Source: Pseudofabraea citricarpa
Lineage: Eukaryota > Ascomycota > Leotiomycetes > Helotiales > Dermateaceae
Direction of reading: 5' to 3'
DNA length: 64,000 bases
Assembly: GCA_029641185.1 (NCBI GenBank)
Contig: JAPWGK010000006.1
Location: 1,488,001-1,552,000 of the forward strand
Below, piece by piece: positions 15,601 to 26,215 of this stretch (positions are counted from its first letter, which is position 1; each line of letters begins with the position of its first letter). The translations under genes were made by a program, and so were the position numbers. The notes beneath the pieces were generated by a model, which did not search any database, had not been told where the DNA came from, and worked only from the letters and a program-made list of their open reading frames with translations.

Positions 15601-16984
15601 ATAAATACTTATACCTAATTATTAGATTATAAGTTTTAGGTCTAAGATTATTATATTTATAAGTCCTAGGTATTTGCTTATAAAGCTTTTAGAAGATTTC
15701 TTCTCCTTTTAGGATAAGTCCCTAAAATTTAAGGTCTTTTAACCTTTCTTAGTAAGCTTATTATATACTAAACCCTAGTTCTTATTTTATAAATAATCTT
15801 AGATTATATAATATTTTTTTTTAGAAGAAGAATTTCTAAGATCTCTCCTTAAGCTTCTTATAAGTATATACTTAAGAAACGAGTATATTAAGGGTTTCTA
15901 GAAGTACTTTTTATCTCCTTTATCTTAGTAAAGATAAGATTACTCTTACTTTTATTAAGTCGAGCTAATATATTAGTTTCTAGTATTATTTAATCTTCTC
16001 CTAAGAGTAATAAAGATTATTACCCTCTTAGTTATAGATTAAACTAAATTTTTATATACTAGAGCGAAGAACTAATTTTTATATTACTTAAGTATTTTAC
16101 TTAGGAGTTTAAGTTTATTTACTTTAATATATTTTATTAATTAGAGTCTTCTTTATTCTAGAGCTATCTTTATAGATATTACTATAAGAAAACTCTCTAG
16201 TTATAAGCGAGCCTTATACCTCTAGTATATTATATACCTAAGCTTATTAGAATACTCTAAGTTATTCCTAATACTATTATATAGGATTTATATTACCTTT
16301 CTTTACTTATTTAAGTATAATATTATACTCTTAGTAGATAATAATTAGTATATTATTATTAGTAGGCGCGAGTTATAACTTTAATAATCGAATAATTATT
16401 TATAGGCTTAGGTCTTCTTTTTCCCTAATTATTATATTAATTAGAGTTAAGATTAAGAGAGAAACTATTTATCTAACCTATTACTTAAGAGTATAATATT
16501 CGGTTATATTATATAACTAGCTCGCTTATTTTATAATATAAATTCTTAGCTAAGTATTAAGCTTATATTATATATTATTATATATAACCTTAGCGTCTTA
16601 TAGTAGGCTAGGTTCTAGTCTAGAAAGCTTATTAATTATTACCTAATCTAAGTATAATTATTAATTAAGTATTATTCTCTTATTAATAAGCTTATTAATA
16701 GTTAATACTTATATAAGAGGATTAGCGTTTACGCTTTTTATATCTATAGCGTTTAGGTTTATAAGCTCTTAGATACGCTTTATATAAGCTTAGTAGTAAA
16801 ATTAGAGGAATTAGTTAGGCTATAAGTTATAATCTTTTAAAGAAATCTCCTTAGCTTCCTATTAGTTAGTTTTAGAGGTTATAGTAGTAATAATAGATTC
16901 TAAACTTAAGAATAATTATTCTCTAGCTCTCTTACGATTTAAATATAATTTTAGGAAGCTTTAATTATAAGCCGGGCTTATAAC

Positions 16985-17181
16985 TATTATATAATAAAAG
17001 TAGAATTAGTTTAAGTAATTAAGAAAGCGTAAAAAGTATAATTTATATTATCTAATTAAAAGGAGTAAGAGATTATAAGAAAAAGCGTATTTATATAAGA
17101 ATAATACTTGTTACTAAGTAGATTACCTTAGTTATCCTAATCTCTTATATAATAAATCACCTGATTCTAGATTCTATAATA
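16985..17181. repeat. Right LTR of the inner element
   Basis: Gap-free partner of 9,479-9,675. A perfect 19-nt palindrome, TTATAAGCCGGGCTTATAA (16,965-16,983), abuts it on the left, where a polypurine tract would be expected if the element runs left to right. I see no such tract there. Confidence 0.87.
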
Positions 17182-17186
17182 TATAT

Positions 17187-18200
17187 TAATCTTAGGTAAT
17201 AATACGTTTATTAACTAAAAGGAAAAAAAGCTAAAAAAAGTTAACTTCTTAGTAAAATTATTAGAAATACTTATATATAAAATATCTCTAATATTTAATA
17301 GATATATCCTCTAATAAAATTATAATAATTTCTTATTATTATTCTAAAAGAGGTAAGATAAAAAGATATAACTTATTAACTTAGATTTATCTTCTAGTTA
17401 AGAGAATTACTAATAATAATATACCTAAGATATATATATAATAAATATTTACTAACTTAAAGTTATTTTTAATTTTTCTATTATTACTTAATACTAGAAG
17501 TTAATTCTTATAAAAATTATAAAATTAAATACCCGTTTAAAGTAATAAATAAGTAACTTAGATTAAGGGATCTATTATATTTCTTTTAATTTATCTTATA
17601 CGAAGTTATTTATATTTATAAATAAGTTATTTATAAATAATAAGAACTTAAGTTTTTAATTTAAGTTTATTATTTTACTAGTAATTAAATCCTAAATAAT
17701 AATAAAATAAGATTTAATAACTCTTTTATTTATATATAAATCGAATAAATTTACTCTTAGAGAAAATATAATTTACTAAAATAATATAAAAAATAAGAGA
17801 GTTATAAGAAGTATACTTATATTAGAAATTTATAATATAATAATAAAAGTTAATATTATTATTATTATTAGTAGTATAATTAATAAAATAATATTATAAT
17901 TAAATCTCTTACTAAGACCTATAATTATATATACTAATTTATACTTATTATACGAATATCTTATAAAGCTTAGAATTACTAAAGAAAAGCGCTTAATAAT
18001 TAATATTATAATATTATATTAATTATATAAGAGAAAAAAGCTTATAAAAGTTTATTAGATAAATAAACTTAATAATTTAGCTAATATTATAATAAAGAAG
18101 AAAGCTAATAATACTCTTAAAAAATTCCTTAATAATAATAAGATTTTTATACGAATTAATAAGTAAATCGAAAGAAAAGAAAAATAATTAAAAGATAAGA
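17187..18200 (+). pseudogene. Copia pol remnant: RNase H, continuation of outer pol
   Basis: From about 17,575 a + strand frame resembles the RNase H segment of fungal Copia polyproteins. It includes the well-kept block TKEKRLIINIIIL near 17,978 and a block ending in KKFLNNNKIFIRI near 18,120-18,155. The segment between the insertion point and 17,575 is less clear. This is the right half of the gene split by the inner element. It contains several stops and is not functional. Confidence 0.7.
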
Positions 18201-19983
18201 ATTTTTATATATTATTATATTAATTTTATTTTTAGAATTTATTTTTATTTATTTTTTAGTTACTTCTTTAAATATTTAGTTATTTAAAATTAGAAAAAGC
18301 AAATAAGTATTATTTTTTATACGAAAATAAAAAGCTAAGTAAAAGGAAAAAGAACTAAGATAAAATAATACTAGTATTAGTCTTATTATTACTTCTATTA
18401 TTATTACTAGTATTATTATAAGAGCTACCTAAAGTATAACTAAGATTACTATTATTACTATTATTATTAGAATTATTAGATTAATAATTAATATTACTAT
18501 TATTCTTTAAACTAGTCTAAGTACTTATAAAGTTAATAATATTCTTAATATTAGAGCGTATATAAACCAAGCTATAAGAAGAATTATTTTCTTTAGTAAT
18601 TAACTAAATAAGGATAATATAATAAGCCTCCTAATATAATTACTATTAGATAATTATAATCTCTATTTATTTAATAATAATAAGGGAAATAAGACTAAAA
18701 TATTTATAAATACTAAGATAATATTTATTAGAGAAATCTTAATAAGAAATATTATACGAATTTATTATAGCTTATAAACCTAATAAGAAAAAAACTATTA
18801 CCTAAAGTTAATTAATTATAAAATATAAAAGAATTATTTATAAAATAAACTTATAATACTTATAATAATAATTAGATTAATTTATTAGATATCTTTTATA
18901 TACTTTATTATTAATCTTAAGTTTATACGTATAATAAGATAAAAAGTAAGACTTATAATAACTACTAGAAATATATATAATATATTATTAGTTTATTTAT
19001 AAATAATTTATTTTTTCTAAAAATTAAACTAGAAGACTAAGAATATATTAAGAATAAGTCTAATTAATATATATACTAAGTAGATTATATCTTCTAAGTA
19101 TAATAAGAATAATAACTTCGTACGATTATTCTTAAAGCTAATATTACTAAAAGAAACGGTTAGATTTAGCTAAATAATAAATAATAATAGTATAATAAAT
19201 AATAAGTAACTAGAAATACTAGAGATAAACTCGTATTATTCTTTTATTATACGTATTAAATATATAATCTTATATTTCTAGAATAAAGTTATTAAAATTA
19301 TCCTAATTAATTATATTAAGAAGGTTATAATCTTTTTTATAATTAGATATTATACTTTTTATAAGATTAAGTTAATAATCTAAAATATACTAAAAGTAAG
19401 AATATATAATATAAAAGTAATATATACGAAGTTAAAGAGAGAGAAAAAAAAGAAAAGAGATAAATAATTAGTTATAAATAAGAAGAAAAAAGAAGTAAAG
19501 TTTAGTTATTAATAGGAAAAAAAGAAGAAAGTTAAGTAGAAAATTCCTAGATATTTATAATTATAGGAAAACTAGGTAGTTACTTAAGTAGTAATTTATT
19601 TAATATAAAATAATTTACTTAACTTCTAAGATAATTTATAACTACTAAATACTAATTTATATAATTATTCGTTTTATCTATTAAGAGATAAAATTAATAG
19701 TTTACCTAAGCTAGAATTATCCTTTAGAATCCTAGTATATAACTTACTAATATTATATAATATTTTTCTTATACTTATTTAGTAGATTATTTTCTTATAT
19801 TAAGTATTTTCTTATTTATATTTCTTATATTTATAAGTTTAGTATTTATAAGTATTTATCTTTAGTTTCTTAGTTACTTATACTCTCTTAGTAATAATTA
19901 TTTATAATATTATACTTATATAATATTACTTTATATAAGATACGATCTAATTTAATACTCCTTAAAAAAGAAAAAGTTACTAG
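18200..19983. other. Unassigned 1.8 kb between RNase H and the right LTR
   Basis: A Copia pol normally ends close to its 3' LTR, so this stretch is longer than expected. It is RIP-mutated, has no open frame, and includes a purine-rich part at about 19,430-19,560. It could be an extra 3' reading frame, a long untranslated region, or a third decayed insertion. I could not tell which. Confidence 0.6.
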
Positions 19984-20192
19984 TATTAAGAGAATTATAT
20001 ATTTTTTACTTATATCTCTTAAGCTATAAGTATTTAATTAAGTCTTAGTATTTCGTACGAATAATATATTATATATAGGTTAATATATTTATAGATAGAT
20101 TAACTAATTAATTAACAAAGTATTAATATATATTTATAATTATATATATATTATTTATATATATATATAGCTATAAGATAGTTATACTAATA
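19984..20192 (+). repeat. 3' LTR of the outer element
   Basis: Same length (209 bp) as the left LTR and followed at once by TTACC, the right half of the target-site duplication. Differences from the left copy are transitions only. Confidence 0.9.
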
Positions 20193-20892
20193 TTACCTTT
20201 AATATAATAGAAGTAAAAGCTATAAAAAAGAAAGAGAAAAAGAAAGAAAAAGAAAAAGAATAATTTTATAGCTAGTTATAAGAATATTATAAGGTGTTAT
20301 AAGAAGTTATAAGGAGTTATAAGAAGGTAATAAATAAGGTTTATAGTATTATAAAGTCTTATAAAGGGTATACCTATATAAAGGTATTATATTATTAGGA
20401 TAATTTAAATCCTAATATTACTTATAAGCTATTATAAATACTTAGATTAAAATCGTAAAATATTATAATATATAATTTTTAAACTTTTTAACTTATAGTT
20501 ATATATAAAATATTAGAAATAAAATATTTTCTTTATATATATTATAAGATAAAACGTAATTATATATTTATATTAGATTCGGTTATAATAAGTTATATAT
20601 TATAGCTAATTATTCTTTATTAGAAATCGTAATATAGGTTATAATTATATATATAAGCTAATATAAGTTATAATAAATTATAGTAAATCTAAAATAATAG
20701 TTTAAAAGTAAAATTATTTATATATATATATATTATAACTTAGATATTAAATCTTTCTTCTTTATAAATAATAAGATAAACTATAATTATATATATTAGT
20801 TACTTAGAAATAAAATTATTCTTTTATATTATTATTAACACGAATTATAATAATATTACTTTAATTATTATAACTAATAATATTATATATAT

Positions 20893-21030
20893 AGCTTATA
20901 ATAGTTATATTTATATATATATAGCCTATAATAATCGTATTTATATATATACAAGCTATAATAGTTATATCTATATATTTATAAGCTATAATAGTCGTAT
21001 CTATATATTTATAAGCTATAATAATAATAA
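20893..21030. repeat. 30-bp minisatellite, about 5 copies
   Basis: The phrase AGCTATAATAGT (with variants) starts at 20,893, 20,923, 20,954, 20,984 and 21,014, giving a period of 30-31 bp. Units are separated by A/T stretches such as TATCTATATATTTATA. It lies just right of the outer element, in mutated DNA. Confidence 0.8.
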
Positions 21031-21126
21031 TTACTAGAAAGGATTAACTACTACTAATAGATTACCTCTTAGGGTAATTAAAAGCTTTTATATTAAGTTA
21101 GTAAAAGTAAGTTAATAAACTTTATA

Positions 21127-21536
21127 TATCTAAGAATTAAAAGCTAAATAATATTATTAAGAAAATACGACTATTATAAGCTTCTTTAATAACTACTATT
21201 AAGATTAAAGATAAACCTATTAAGATACTTATAAAGATTCTCTTAATACCTAAACCTAAACTAGTTACTTATAAAGTTATTATACTTAAAAATACTCCCC
21301 TACTTACTTCTTCTTTATATTTTATTTTACGTATCTAAGAATCAAAAGCTAAATAATATTATTAAGAAAGTACGACTATTATAAGCTTTTTTAATAACTA
21401 CTATTAAGATTAAAGATAAACCTACTAAGGTACCTATAAAGATTCTCTTAATACCTAAACCTAAACTAGCTACTTATAAAGTTATTATACTTAAAGATAC
21501 TCTCTACCTACTCCTTCTTTATATTCTAAATAACTC
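21127..21536. repeat. 205-bp tandem duplication
   Basis: The segment beginning TATCTAAGAAT at 21,127 repeats at 21,332, with near-identity across about 200 bp and mostly transition differences. The copies are in direct orientation and adjacent. They may be repeated coding units of a decayed gene, since clean reading stretches such as AAACCTAAACTAG recur, but no family is recognisable. Confidence 0.85.
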
Positions 21537-21589
21537 TTATATCTATATATTAAGAATAAGATAACTAATACGAATATTCCTTTACCTAG

Positions 21590-21915
21590 CTAACTTAAAT
21601 GTTAGAACAAAGGTATAGATAAGATAATATTAACTAAAAAGATTAAATCTAAGCCTAGAGTATAAGCTATAAAGCTAGATAAAGAGTTCGAGCTTAGACG
21701 ACTTAAGAAAGAAGCTATAAAAGAGAAGGAAGAGCTTAAAAATACTTAGAAAATTATAAAGATACTAAGAAAGAGACGAGAAAGGAATAAGAGAATTTAG
21801 GCTATATAATCTAATATTAAGTAATATTACGTACGAAACTATAGCTTAGTAGGGAAAGGTATAACGTAGTAACAATTAGGCTAATAGAGAGTTATATAGT
21901 ATCCTTATAACTTAG
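21590..21915 (+). pseudogene. Decayed coding remnant, charged helix-rich
   Basis: One + frame from about 21,640 reads as a lysine-, glutamate- and arginine-rich stretch (for example KLDKEFELRRLKKEA) with a few stops. The stops are at TAG or TAA codons that could derive from CAG, CAA or TGG by RIP. The charged pattern resembles the C-terminal part of some fungal transposon proteins, but I cannot assign a family. It is the last RIP-affected piece before the normal DNA. Confidence 0.4.
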
Positions 21916-21980
21916 GAGGTTCTCTCTTTAAGGAGTAAGTAATAGAATTATATAAATATAAGCTATATATTCTTTTTATC

Positions 21981-24562
21981 ACGTGCTAAAAGTAGGTCCT
22001 TTTTCTAGCTTTTTTTGGCCTAGCGCTTGAAAAGGCTTCCGGCATATATATACTTAAAACCTAGTTTAAATATTGATGTAGCAAAGAAAGGCTCGGCACG
22101 AAATATAAAACCGTTTTCATGTCCGAGGGGAATCTTTGGTAAGAAGTGGGGAATGGAAGAGAAAGGGAAGGACCGTAGATTAACCTTCCCTTGTGGCTCA
22201 TTTTTTCCGGGTTTGGTTCTAGCGTTCAGATTACGCGAGACAACTTGCGTATGGTAGGTACACAAAGTAGGTAGGTGGGTTGACTTTCACAAAAATAAAG
22301 AAAATGGAACCAAGCGGAGTTACAGTAATGAACAAGGCCATTGTTACATGTTTAGTGAGAACAGGGCGTGAGACGGGATCTAGAAAATCACTCGGTTTCA
22401 ATTGGATAATGGCCACAACGTTGTTACCTGCATATAGAGCCACTTCCCTCGTACCCCTCCTCGTGATGTTCTTCTCGGGCCCGAGAAACCGACTGTTCCA
22501 GGCAGGGAGACAGCTGACACGATTCGAACTGAATAAGCTACCAAAGGCGGATCGAATGTACTTGGGACTTTGCCTGCTATTAGTCATTGCCAGCAAGTTC
22601 ATTGTGCCCTCGCTTTCTTCACTCGTTGTCTTACACCCGGAGAGGAATAAATATTTCAACACGGAAAAGAAAGTCTAGACGAGCGCTCGAGTGAGCTCAA
22701 ACCCCACCTCCGAAAGAGGGCATTTTGCCAAAGTGACTTGTATCAGTTTAAAAACGAATCAAAGCAGGGATAGTAGAACGCTTATGTTATCCGATCTATA
22801 GTTATTCGTTTGTAGGGGGGAGGGGGGGGGGGGGGGGGGGGGGGGTGGGGGAAGAATATGCTAGACTTTTCTTACAAAATTAATTTTGTTCTTTTTCTTT
22901 TAAGCGACGCGGTTATTTCAAGTTTTTTGGGGGATTTACCGGCGTATTTTGCAAAGCATCTTTGTATTCTGATTTGTGAATTTCTAAATAATATGTTCGT
23001 CGAAAAGGAAGATTCGGATGTCATCTGTTGAGAATTAATCTCACGTCAACTTTACTGCAAGCCGACCTCTTGTATTCTAGCTGCAATCTAAAACAGAGCA
23101 ACCGAGAGTAACCAAAGAGTGGATTAATTGATCGAAATTCAGGAATGAAACTAAGTATATTCGTGTAATTTACTTGGTTCCAAACTTTTATTTTACAAAG
23201 GAACATTTTTGCTGTGGTTTTTCGAATAGTTCAAAGTGAGAAATGAGAAGATGTTATTCAGACCATGGTTTTCATTAACTTCAGATCTGGTATGGCTGTT
23301 GATCTACTTTATTTTCATCTTTGAGTTTTCTGAATTGGTCTTCTGCGCCATATCCTTCATTTATAAAAGGTCTTGATTGCAAGTATATACTGTAAATCTA
23401 CCTCATACATCTGAACAATCAACAGACATTTGATATCAAGAGAGCACTTAAAACCTAATATCATCCGCATAATACGAAGCATAGAATATAAGAGACTAAT
23501 CTAGGTATCTATCAGTTTCAAAGTTATCTAGAACCACAAAAATACTCCCTTAAGACATACTTGTTATTAGTTGATAGAAAACCTCTTCTCTAGAACATGC
23601 AAATCAGTCAAAAGCCAATACTCCAATCCCAAAAGATAACCATCAAGGTATAATCCAAGTACCCAATACATAGCATTCCAGTCTTCACGATACGTACATC
23701 TCACAACAAAGCAATCTCTCCCAAACATACATAACATAAGAAGCAGAAACACTCCACAAGCACCATCGAGAAACGCCAACCACAACGTCAACTCACCCCG
23801 GATTCGAAATTACCTAGGTACCTACCACAAATATCACTATATCAAGGCGACAGATAATCTGATACGTAAATAACTCACCTACAGCGCAGCTATAAGATAC
23901 CCAATTTCTAGTACGACGCATTTTCAATTCAGGGAAAAAAGACAGAACAAAAAAAGGAAGCGATGGATGAAAGACGAGCCACACCATAAGCATTATTTTA
24001 TATTGAACAAGAAGTATACTTAGCACCTTTCATCATCATGAGCGCCAGATCTCTCGCTCTCGCATTTCAAAACCTTGATATGACAGCCGCTTAGTGCTTT
24101 GTCGGACTGGATTTCTTTTGACGTGTATGATGGAGTGGCTGAGAATCGCCGAGACGAGAAAAACGTGGTTCGATGAGAGAGTTGGCAATGAAAATGAAAG
24201 GGACGTGAGATACGTATTGCGGAGATCCAAGGGAAGACCGGCAAGCTGGGTGATTTGGGTTTGAGAAGTGTTGACACTCCTCTCCTGTCCTTCAAACGAG
24301 GAGACGAGATGTGTTCATCGGCCTGTAAATGATGTCAAACAGAAAAGACCCGGCAGGGAGGACCTATGACTGAAATGAATTGGAAGAAAGGTTAAGAATT
24401 GACCCTAGAGTATACCTTAATAGCGTATTAGCATTGTCACGACTGTATATCCGGAACCAAACCCCCAAGCATTATCGTTGGTTGGTATGGCGAGTCACAC
24501 CCAATATCACCAAGTGAGAGAGACATTTTATTATACATTTCATTCATAGAGTACACTGCCGA
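21981..24562. other. Border zone without a supported gene
   Basis: This is normal-composition DNA between the AT block and the first real gene. Overlapping frames of 76-143 codons exist on both strands at 22,020-22,680, but none shows a domain, signal peptide or splice structure that separates it from chance. A long G tract lies at 22,815-22,851. The rest (22,860-24,560) shows nothing I can name; its right end should hold the 3' UTR of the receptor gene. Confidence 0.6.
22815..22851 (+). repeat. Poly-G tract (37 nt, two interruptions)
   Basis: Six G, one A, 24 G, one T and five G follow one another. Such a tract can form a G-quadruplex on the + strand. It is about 0.8 kb inside the normal DNA from the AT-block border. 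Its length is prone to sequencing and assembly error. Confidence 0.9.
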
Positions 24563-26215
24563 CTACCTTTGAGGACCAGATCTCTGTTCGGTCATTAGAA
24601 CACTCCGCGTGAGTATGATACCACTCTCGGAGCCTCTCAGAGAATGGTTACTCTTCTCCCTTGCCGGTGCTCGACTTTTATCCAAACTCTTCTCTCGTAC
24701 ATTGACATACGTTCGATGCCCCATATTCTTGCCCTTATTCGGGACCAGCGTCTCGCCGAAAGGAATCTGGGATTCTTTCGAGTTCACGCTACCCGTTCGG
24801 CCACGTTGGTTGTTCTCCTCCGCGCTACCATTGTCGTCGAGTTCGATGAAGTCACGATCGAGACGGTCGGGGCGTGAGGTCGTTTTGGAGTGTTTCGAGT
24901 ATCCCAATCCGTAGGCTGAGGAATCCTTGCTGCTACCTTTTAAACTCATCTTCATGCCTGGGAACAGCCAGCCGAGTAGGGATCGGCATGCAGGTAGGCA
25001 ACCACAGATTATGCCGATGCTCTGTTCGAGGTTCGTCCATACAGCGATTGGGGCTTGATCATCTAAAGATCGTTAGTTAATCTTCCTTAGCGCAGGGAAA
25101 ATTGACATACAGGATGGATCAGCGGAGCGTTGGAGTTTGAGCAACGATGGTAAACGAATGGCGCTGCATACAACGACAAATGATCCTAGAGTAAACATGA
25201 TGAGAAGGTTTGCCTTCTTCTGCCATGGTAGATGCAGTTTCCAGAGGAGCGGCAGAGGTAGAATTAGGATAACGACATCGTGGAAGATACTGAATCCTGC
25301 GGCGGTGAAAACTGCTGCATAACTATCAATGCATTTGACGGGTGCCACTTTGTACATCCAGTTGGTCCAGTTTCCGTGGAACGGGGTCTAGAACGATGAG
25401 TATTTACGACTGGTGACCACAGATGGATTTACTTACGCATTGGAAGGTCAAAGCCATAAGCAACGAGAAGTTTGAAGCAACGACAAAGCCGAATGTGATC
25501 CAGACACAGAGGATAAATTGTTTGTTCGGAAAGATTCGTCTGAAGAATAACAGAAGTGACAGTTTTGTAAACGTGATGGTCAGAATATAGAATAGCTCGC
25601 AAATGTAGAAGAACTATGTACTGTTAGTATGAGTGATATGGCCTGCATTTTGATATTTACCTTCAGGGATATGGAGATCTCAGCAATAGTTAATGAGTAG
25701 GTGTGCTCTCCGAACCCATTCAAGACCATGACCAGTCCTGTTGCAACATCGACGAGGTAGAAGAGTTCGGCGGTAATCATCATGTAGTCATCTTCTTTAA
25801 CCCCAACGTCCAACACCATTCTCGATATGACCCTGATGAGCACAACAAGGAAGGTAAGTGCTGGCATAACATAGTAGAGTTGAAGCTGCTGATTGATACG
25901 GCTCTTGTCCTCAGCCACACCACATGTGTCTGCTTGATATTTTAACAGTCGCAAACTCTCTGTGATATTGCAGGCTGAAGAAACACAAGGAGTAAGCTCG
26001 GCAGCGACAACTGCACTGGTACACAGGCAAGTTAAATTGGTGAGAGAACCGCACACTTCAGGTACAATTGTCATCATACAGTCCAGCTATGCGGTCGTTA
26101 GACATTGATCCCAACTGGCACTCGATATACTGACTGAACAATCCGGAGGTGCAGACTGAGCCTGAATAGAAGGAAAGAGGTAGGCCGCAGCCAAAATCAT
26201 CCACGAAAACCTCAT
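24563..26215 (-). CDS. CFEM-domain seven-helix receptor (Pth11-like)
   Basis: The model has five exons with introns at 26,087-26,134, 25,614-25,660, 25,388-25,436 and 25,063-25,110, giving 486 aa. A signal peptide (MRFSWMILAAAYLFPSIQA) is followed by a CFEM domain at about residues 25-85 with all eight cysteines in the usual spacing; the first intron falls between Cys1 and Cys2. Next come seven hydrophobic segments of the fungal rhodopsin-like domain, with the typical SYDQAP and IGIICGCLPACR stretches near the end. A charged cytoplasmic tail of about 130 residues follows. The founder of this family, Pth11 of the rice blast fungus, is a surface-sensing receptor for infection structures. Here the role is inferred to be extracellular sensing at the plasma membrane; the ligand is unknown. 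The start is fixed by the signal peptide. Confidence 0.9.

Larger units (their letters stand above)
9479..17181. mobile_element. Inner LTR retrotransposon nested in the outer element
   Basis: Direct repeats of 197 bp at 9,479-9,675 and 16,985-17,181 bound a 7.7-kb segment. They align gap-free with transitions only, and their ends are again TA...TA. The flanks 9,474-9,478 and 17,182-17,186 both read TATAT, a possible target-site duplication, although this motif is common in such DNA. The insertion splits the outer element's pol between the reverse transcriptase and RNase H parts, so it is the younger insertion. I could not recognise its proteins in the frames I tried, so family and orientation are open. 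Confidence 0.85.
4536..20192 (+). mobile_element. Outer LTR retrotransposon, Ty1/Copia type, RIP-inactivated
   Basis: Two 209-bp direct repeats (4,536-4,744 and 19,984-20,192) of equal length bound the element. The five bases before the left copy (4,531-4,535) and after the right copy (20,193-20,197) are both TTACC, a perfect target-site duplication. LTR ends read TA...TA, which is what TG...CA becomes after CpA-to-TpA mutation. Internal + strand remnants lie in the order integrase, reverse transcriptase, RNase H, which is the Ty1/Copia order. A purine-rich AAAAAAGAAAAAG tract just left of the right LTR fits a polypurine tract on the + strand. Subtracting the nested element (9,479-17,181) and its duplication leaves about 7.9 kb, a normal size. 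Every domain carries many stops, so the element is dead. Confidence 0.9.
1..21980. repeat. AT-rich, RIP-degraded repeat block
   Basis: The block is overwhelmingly A and T and has no intact reading frame of useful length on either strand. CpA and its complement TpG are almost missing, whereas CpT, CpC and CpG remain, so the C losses are context-specific. That is the pattern left by repeat-induced point mutation in Pezizomycotina. The composition changes sharply to normal gene-like DNA at about 21,980. Within it I could place two nested LTR retrotransposons and several tandem repeats. I found nothing identifiable in 1-2,000, 3,060-3,780 and 3,860-4,530 beyond the same mutated composition; these parts are probably further decayed repeats. 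Confidence 0.93.

Noticed and set aside
16965..16983. Perfect 19-nt palindrome as a terminator or protein-binding site
   Set aside because: It lies in RIP-mutated DNA next to an LTR; without other copies a function cannot be argued.
22020..22678. Overlapping frames of 76-143 codons on both strands
   Set aside because: The frames overlap in antisense, carry no domain, signal peptide or splice structure, and sit at the border of decayed DNA.
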